This document shows, one piece after another, positions 4,001-6,871 of a DNA stretch of 6,871 nucleotides. The notes beneath the pieces were generated by a model. That model saw nothing but the letters and a program-made list of their open reading frames with translations. It ran no database searches and was not told where the DNA came from. Source of the DNA: Pseudomonadota bacterium (GTDB lineage Bacteria; Pseudomonadota; Alphaproteobacteria; Rhizobiales; Xanthobacteraceae); assembly GCA_023414975.1 (NCBI GenBank), contig JAEZMI010000071.1, positions 1 to 6,871 of the forward strand. The letters run 5' to 3'. A program made the position numbers and the translations under genes. How positions within the stretch are numbered: position 1 is the first letter of the stretch; the number at the start of each line of letters is the position of its first letter.

Positions 4001-6871
4001 GGCATTCAACGTGCTGGCTCCGCCCGCGCCGCCGCCGCCGCCGACCGACTGGGCAAACAGGCCGGCGGAATTCACGCCGAGGGTGCTGATCTGCGCGTTC
4101 GACGTGACCTGCACCGTGCCGCCGGCCCCACCCGCGCTGCCGGAACCGCCCAGCCCGAGCGCCAGGGCGACGCCATCGGTGGTGGAGGCGGAGGTCGAGC
4201 TGCTCGACGCCGAGCTGCTGCTGCTGCCGGTCCCGCTCGTGTTGCTCGGCCCCGTCGCCGCCGAAACAAGCGTGCCGCCGGAACCGCCGCCGCCGCCCAC
4301 CGACTGGGCGAAGAAGCCGTGGGAATTGAAGCCCTGGGTGCTGATGCCCGGATAGCTCGGGAACGCGGCCGACGTATTCACGGTGACACTCACCGCTCCG
4401 CCGCCGCCGCCGCCCGACGAGCTGCCGCCGAGGCCGAGCGCCAGGGAAAGGGCGCCGCCTGAGGACGAGGTCGTGGTGGAGGATCCGCCATTGCCGCCGC
4501 CATTACCCACCGACTGGGCGAAAACGCCGGCGGAATTGGCACCCGTCGTCTGCAGGCTGCCAATGGTGTTCACCGTGACAGCGCCGCCCGTGCCGCCGGC
4601 CATGCCATTGCCGCCGAGCGCGAGCGAGGCGCTGTATTCGCCGGCCGAGCTGTTGGTCGTGGACGATCCGCCATTGCCGCCGCCGCCGCCCACCGACTGG
4701 GCGAAGATCGCCGGCGAATTGTCCGCGGGAACGAGGCTCCTGCTCCCGCTCGCGAGATCGAAGCCCGTGAAAATCCCATACTCGTTGATGATCGAGACGG
4801 TGTTCCCGTTGCCGCTCTGCCCGCCGCTGCCGCCGAGGCTCATCGCCAGCGAATATCCGCCATCGGTTCCGGATTGCGCGCCGGGCTTGCCGCCGTTCTG
4901 TCCGGCCGCCGACGCGGTGCTGGAGCCGCTGGCCGAGCCGGAAAGGCTGCCGGTGGCGCTCGATGAACTGCCGCCCGAACTGGGCGAGCCCGGCGCGCTG
5001 GCGGCCGCACTGCTGGATCCGCCCGCCCCGCCACCGCCGCCCACCGATTGCGCGAAGATTCCCGCGGCATTGGGACCAAGGGTGTTGATGACAGAGGGAG
5101 CCATCAAGGTGACGGAGACCCCGCCGCCGTCTCCGCCATTGCCGCCGCTGCCGCCGAGGCTCATGCTGAGCGCGGCCTGCCCGCCGCTGGCGGCGGTGCT
5201 GGAGGATGACCCGCCCAGGCCGCCGCCGCCGCCCACCGACTGGGCGAAGATGCCCGCGGCCTGGAGGCCGGTGGTCTTGAGGGAGCCGGTCGATCCCACC
5301 GAGATGGCGCCGCCGCTACCCCCCGGTCCGGCGCCGCCGCCGAGGGTGAAGGAGGCGGCATAGGAACTGCAGCTGGCATTGGCGCTGCTCGATCCGCCGG
5401 AACCGCCGCCGCCGCCCACCGACTGGGCGAAAATGGCCGCGGCCTGGTCGCCAGCCGTCGTGATGGAGGAACTGCTCTCGACGTTCACCATCGCGCCGGC
5501 GCCGCCCTCTCCGGCGAAGCCGGCAAGCGTCAGGGCCACCGCGATTCCGTTGGCGGCATGGCTATTGCCGTTTTCCGGCCCGGTGCCGGAGGCCCCGGAC
5601 ACGGCAGAGCTGATATTGCTCGCGGTCTGGCCCGCGCCGGCCCCGGCGACGGAGGTGACGCCGCCCTGCAGTTCCTGTCCCTGCCCGGCATCGGTTGTGC
5701 TGGACGCCGCCCCGCCATTGCCGCCGCCGCCGCCGATGGACTGGGCGAGGATGCCGTAGGACAGCGCGCCGGAGGTCGCCAGCGCACCGCCGGTGGTCAC
5801 GTTGACCGTGCCGGCGTCGCCTCCGCCCTGACCGGATCCGCCGATGGCGATCCCCGCCGCATAATTGTTGCTGGAGGCGGTAGCCTGCGTCCAGCCGCCA
5901 TTGCCTCCCCCGCCGCCGATGGACTGGGCGACGATGGCGGCGGCGTGCATGCCGGTCGTGGTGATGCCGCCCCCGCCGGCCGGGTTGCTCAGAACGCTTA
6001 CGGCGCCGCCGCTTCCGCCCTCGGCGCCGCTCGCGCCAATGGCAACGGCGATCGAAGCCGTGGTCGCGGCGGCATTTGCATCGGCCGAGCCGCCATTGCC
6101 GCCCGAGCCGCCGATGGATTGCGCGAGAATGCCGGGCGACTGGTCGCTGAAGCCCCCGCCATAGCCGGTCCAGATCGTGCCGAACTGGGTGACGCCCACA
6201 GAATTGCCATTACCGCCCGAGGATCCGCCGCCGCCGATGGCGACGCTGGCCGCCGCGCCGTCCGTGCTGTCGCTGGTACCCGAAAGGCTGAAGGCGCGGC
6301 TCGACCCGCCATTGCCGCCGGCGCCGCCGATGGATTGGGCGAGAATACCGGCCGAGAGGTAGCCGCTGGTGGTGATGTCCGCCGCGGTGACGGTGACGCT
6401 GCCGCCGCCCTGGCCGCTGCCGCCGCCCCCGCCCGTCGCGCCGGCGCCGCCCACCGAAACCTTGGCATCGCCGCCGCCCGTCGCGCCGGAGCCGGCAATG
6501 GCAAAGCCCCCATTGCCGCCCGAGCCGCCAATGGACTGTGCCAGTATGCCCGGTGACTGGGAAAGCTGCGTGGTGATGGCGTCATTGGCGGTCACGGTGA
6601 CGGTGCCCGCGCTGACGTTGGTGCTGCTGGTGCCGCTGCTGCCACCGCCGCCGCCCAGAGTGACATCGGACGCGAAGACGATGGAGCCCGCCGCCCCGGC
6701 GCTGAAGCCGCCATTACCGCCCGAGCCGCCGATGGACTGCGCCAGAATCCCCGGCGAAATCAGGCCATTGGTCGACAGGGGCCCATACACCGTGGCCGTC
6801 ACCTGGCCGCTCGTGCCACCACCGCCGCCGCTGCCGCCGAGGCCGACATTCGCCGCGCCGGCGCTGGCCAG
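1073..6871 (-). CDS. Giant glycine-rich repeat autotransporter (type Va), C-terminal 1932 residues, N-terminus beyond window
   Basis: Outer-membrane autotransporter: the C-terminal barrel inserts into the outer membrane and the passenger is exposed at the surface or released. The frame is open from the right edge to a TGA at 1075..1073. Residues are numbered from the edge. Residues 1-1332 are glycine/serine/alanine-rich tandem units of about 51-117 residues, each opening with G-[ILVF]-x-A-Q-S-[IV] plus a Gly tract and closing with a beta-rich V-T-V-T...I-T-T-x-G segment. Residues 1333-1595 are a non-repetitive stem with the autotransporter-like stretch ADQFAVSGSAALGG. About 1596-1660 is a helical linker, and about 1661-1932 the beta-barrel, ending LRVRW. 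The passenger is very poor in Lys and has one Cys (residue 501). A GTG at 6802 is not the real start, because the repeat pattern continues upstream of it without a stop. The signal peptide must lie beyond 6871. A fibrous adhesin, biofilm or surface-layer role is likely by family, but the binding partner is unknown. An enzymatic passenger is unlikely because no catalytic domain is visible. Confidence 0.93.
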   Translation of the reverse strand: MASAGAANVGLGGSGGGGGTSGQVTATVYGPLSTNGLISPGILAQSIGGSGGNGGFSAGAAGSIVFASDVTLGGGGGSSGTSSTNVSAGTVTVTANDAITTQLSQSPGILAQSIGGSGGNGGFAIAGSGATGGGDAKVSVGGAGATGGGGGSGQGGGSVTVTAADITTSGYLSAGILAQSIGGAGGNGGSSRAFSLSGTSDSTDGAAASVAIGGGGSSGGNGNSVGVTQFGTIWTGYGGGFSDQSPGILAQSIGGSGGNGGSADANAAATTASIAVAIGASGAEGGSGGAVSVLSNPAGGGGITTTGMHAAAIVAQSIGGGGGNGGWTQATASSNNYAAGIAIGGSGQGGGDAGTVNVTTGGALATSGALSYGILAQSIGGGGGNGGAASSTTDAGQGQELQGGVTSVAGAGAGQTASNISSAVSGASGTGPENGNSHAANGIAVALTLAGFAGEGGAGAMVNVESSSSITTAGDQAAAIFAQSVGGGGGSGGSSSANASCSSYAASFTLGGGAGPGGSGGAISVGSTGSLKTTGLQAAGIFAQSVGGGGGLGGSSSSTAASGGQAALSMSLGGSGGNGGDGGGVSVTLMAPSVINTLGPNAAGIFAQSVGGGGGAGGSSSAAASAPGSPSSGGSSSSATGSLSGSASGSSTASAAGQNGGKPGAQSGTDGGYSLAMSLGGSGGQSGNGNTVSIINEYGIFTGFDLASGSRSLVPADNSPAIFAQSVGGGGGNGGSSTTNSSAGEYSASLALGGNGMAGGTGGAVTVNTIGSLQTTGANSAGVFAQSVGNGGGNGGSSTTTSSSGGALSLALGLGGSSSGGGGGGAVSVTVNTSAAFPSYPGISTQGFNSHGFFAQSVGGGGGSGGTLVSAATGPSNTSGTGSSSSSASSSSTSASTTDGVALALGLGGSGSAGGAGGTVQVTSNAQISTLGVNSAGLFAQSVGGGGGAGGASTLNASNSSYALAFGLGGSGGGGGAGGEVTVKANAAITTRGDLAYGLLAQSVGGGGGTAGASTSGASGGSQASFSMALGGSAGSGQTGDTVTVTAADMITTSGAAAVAVLAQSIGGGGGIGAASSSSFSSGGVSGMLTLAGTGGSGNDGGSVTVTAGGLATSGSAAFGILAQSIGGGGGVASVSTGSATTSGLATTLGGTSSGAGGAVTVSTSGAVSTTGNAAIGIVAQSIGGGGGVANAGGSVTFAGPAASTTSANGGVVVVTVGGPLTTSGTNAVGVLAQSIGGGGGAAVASGQGTTTWTAPTGTGTGGAVTVNVNATITTTGAGAYGVIAQSVSNGGGLVMNGTSMELVNGSAAASGKVAVNLVNNLAVSATGPGAVGVLMQGNADPILNIAPGASVIGGSGGAAVVSDGTENYVNNYGWIATVDGSEGMAVRTTGGYSAITNGGGLLGNLSLTHGVGNSVVNLSSGTIYAGASLDLGGPQSVLRNEGVLRRGSTSLGATAINGSLVQTATGRLVVRTDQISLGADQFAVSGSAALGGTSEGRLYRPGLAMPGAFSVPFLIAAGAIDWSNLTAVGETAILDFSLSGSSSLLNLDTRIDFTPEGLSRGAGVVGDVVGAIQTRGSSPLFQTLVPALLDIPTVQELETAYQTIGGGAVSLVPQSMINANAAAMASVTDQMDNWRLLQRHANPSTATRAAGAREPEPATYFWGAPMGSSTTGGGLSGTLLGATIGVDGELPDLPALLGFAGNFSSTDLSASAYGASASTDYGGFSAYGVYEMGQAYVSAIATLGYGSADFARNLYGLGLNLAADTDLDGTLLGGRVEFGYGFALGDTGATLTPFAAFEPMQLWLGSDTESFGALGGGLTFHSSTITALPAYLGVQFDSVWHGKDGTTYAPFVRAAWMHDFSPDRDLSRSFAEAPDLAFSGTPIPVVRDALDLHAGLQVNISANMSFSAGFDAQIADGYSVLGASGGLRVRW
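1076..1891 (-). other. Autotransporter beta-barrel translocator domain
   Basis: Encodes the last 272 residues, the normal size of an autotransporter barrel of 12 strands. It opens with Y-F-W-G-A-P-M-G-S, close to the usual W-G-x-x-x-G opening. It shows alternating hydrophobic and polar strands with aromatic girdle residues, such as GGFSAYGVYEMGQAYVSAIA and LTPFAAFEPMQLWL. It ends in a final strand GGLRVRW with the C-terminal aromatic residue recognised by the BAM complex. No frameshift or missing segment is seen, so the translocator should be functional. Confidence 0.9.
1892..2086 (-). other. Autotransporter linker helix
   Basis: Encodes about residues 1596-1660. An amphipathic helix-forming stretch (SLVPQSMINANAAAMASVTD followed by QMDNWRLLQRH) precedes a disordered charged segment ending in REPEPAT. 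In type Va autotransporters such a helix runs through the barrel pore. Whether the passenger is cleaved here cannot be told from the sequence. Confidence 0.6.
2087..2875 (-). other. Non-repetitive passenger stem, pertactin-like region
   Basis: Encodes residues 1333-1595 of the autotransporter. It starts with the decayed repeat GVLMQGN and loses the glycine tracts. It then shows the alternation of short beta-strands and turns typical of the last coils of an autotransporter beta-helix, such as LSLTHGVGNSVVNLSSGTI and ADQFAVSGSAALGG. In known autotransporters this zone nucleates passenger folding outside the cell. The assignment rests on position and these motifs; there is no enzyme motif here. 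Confidence 0.65.
3515..4063 (-). repeat. Higher-order repeat, units 13-14-15 (third block, without the long insertion)
   Basis: Unit 13 (61 residues) repeats the N-A-S-N-S-S-Y stretch of units 7 and 10. Unit 14 (62) repeats the S-G-G-S-Q-A-S-F-S-M-A-L-G-G type of unit 8. Unit 15 (60) stands where a long serine-rich member would be expected but has no insertion. Downstream of it the units shorten steadily and the three-unit rhythm is lost. Confidence 0.5.
4064..4711 (-). repeat. Higher-order repeat, units 10-11-12
   Basis: Second three-unit block. Unit 10 (61 residues) matches unit 7 in length and in the N-S-S-x-x-Y stretch. Unit 11 (70) matches unit 8 in S-S-G-G-A-L-S-L-A-L-G-L-G-G and has a Pro-containing closing segment. 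Unit 12 (85) is again the long member, with a serine-rich insertion containing GSSSSSASSSSTSAS. The blocks differ at many bases, so if they arose by duplication it was not recent. Confidence 0.65.
4712..5437 (-). repeat. Higher-order repeat, units 7-8-9
   Basis: First of three consecutive three-unit blocks. Unit 7 (61 residues) carries an N-A-S-x-S-S-Y stretch before the second glycine tract. Unit 8 (64) carries S-G-G-x-x-x-L-S-M-S-L-G-G. Unit 9 (117) has a long Ser/Ala/Gly insertion after its first glycine tract and an unusual closing segment containing N-G-N-T-V and G-I-F-T-G. The same order of unit types recurs in the next block. Confidence 0.65.

Larger units (their letters stand above)
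2876..6871 (-). repeat. Tandem AQS(I/V)-Gly passenger repeats: 19 units plus a partial upstream unit
   Basis: Each unit has two parts. The first is G-x-x-A-Q-S-[IV]-GG-x-GG-x-GG followed by a variable Ser/Ala/Thr stretch. The second is L-GG-x-GG-x-GG-x-V-T-V-T followed by I-T-T-x-G. Motif starts, reading 5' to 3' on the minus strand: 6751, 6550, 6349, 6133, 5938, 5755, 5437, 5254, 5062, 4711, 4528, 4318, 4063, 3880, 3694, 3514, 3343, 3184 and 3028. Successive unit lengths are 67, 67, 72, 65, 61, 106, 61, 64, 117, 61, 70, 85, 61, 62, 60, 57, 53, 52 and 51 residues. A-Q-S is kept in all 19. The stretch 6871-6752 is the second half of an earlier unit. A decayed relative, GVLMQGN, begins at 2875. 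A right-handed beta-helix with Gly-rich turns is the likely fold (inference); 61 residues would fit about three coils. Confidence 0.92.

Noticed and set aside
2564..4462. 632-residue open frame on the plus strand
   Set aside because: It lies fully antisense to the repeat region. Its Ala/Gly/Arg-rich periodic sequence is the reverse complement of the glycine repeats, and long antisense frames are expected at this GC content.
4383..5363. Proline-rich plus-strand frame with repeated PPPPPTDWAK
   Set aside because: This looks like a repeat protein but is exactly the antisense of the F-A-Q-S-V-Gly motif (CCG/GCC runs read as Pro); there is no convincing start context.
5558..6556. 332-residue plus-strand frame rich in ADGLGE-like repeats
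   Set aside because: Antisense reading of the L-A-Q-S-I units; no independent evidence of coding.
2876..6871. CRISPR array or non-coding tandem repeat
   Set aside because: The repeated DNA words (such as GACTGGGCGA) recur at 150-350 bp intervals in one unbroken frame and vary at synonymous sites. They are coding repeats without spacers.
2876..6871. PE_PGRS-like mycobacterial protein, because of the GGAGGNGG-type sequence
   Set aside because: The protein ends in a Gram-negative autotransporter barrel with a C-terminal aromatic residue, and the A-Q-S-[IV] unit is not the PE_PGRS pattern.

Overview
The window is GC-rich DNA with two genes, both on the minus strand and both cut by a window edge. 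High GC, a chemoreceptor whose HAMP-to-signalling linker looks alphaproteobacterial, and a giant glycine-rich autotransporter with AQS(I/V)GGGGG repeats suggest an alphaproteobacterium, perhaps Hyphomicrobiales. That placement is inference; no RNA gene or housekeeping marker is present to confirm it.

Layout from right to left, which is the direction of transcription. From 6871 to 1073 runs one uninterrupted reading frame of 1932 visible residues: the C-terminal part of a type Va autotransporter. Its N-terminus and signal peptide lie beyond the right edge. About 4 kb (6871 to 2876) encodes a repetitive passenger with 19 recognisable copies of a G-x-x-A-Q-S-(I/V)-Gly-rich unit, the second half of an earlier unit at the edge, and a decayed 20th copy. 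A non-repetitive pertactin-like passenger stem (2875 to 2087), a helical linker (2086 to 1892) and a C-terminal beta-barrel of about 272 residues ending in L-R-V-R-W follow. A gap of about 217 bp (1072 to 856) holds a GC-rich hairpin just after the autotransporter stop and a clear Shine-Dalgarno sequence in front of the next gene. From 855 to the left edge is the first 285 residues of a methyl-accepting chemotaxis protein: TM1, four-helix-type periplasmic sensor, TM2 and HAMP. Its signalling domain lies outside the window.

Functionally, one gene encodes a large surface-displayed or secreted fibre-like protein, probably an adhesin or matrix component, and the other a membrane chemoreceptor. 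Nothing in the window proves that they work together; the gap and separate ribosome binding site suggest separate units.

No CRISPR array, mobile element, toxin-antitoxin or phage signal is seen, and I do not see a new multi-gene system. The most interesting content is the internal architecture of the autotransporter repeat: unit lengths that peak at every third unit, linked codon and amino-acid variants in a contiguous block of seven units, and a gradual shortening and loss of the glycine tract toward the barrel. The long open frames on the plus strand are antisense shadows of this repetitive GC-rich gene.
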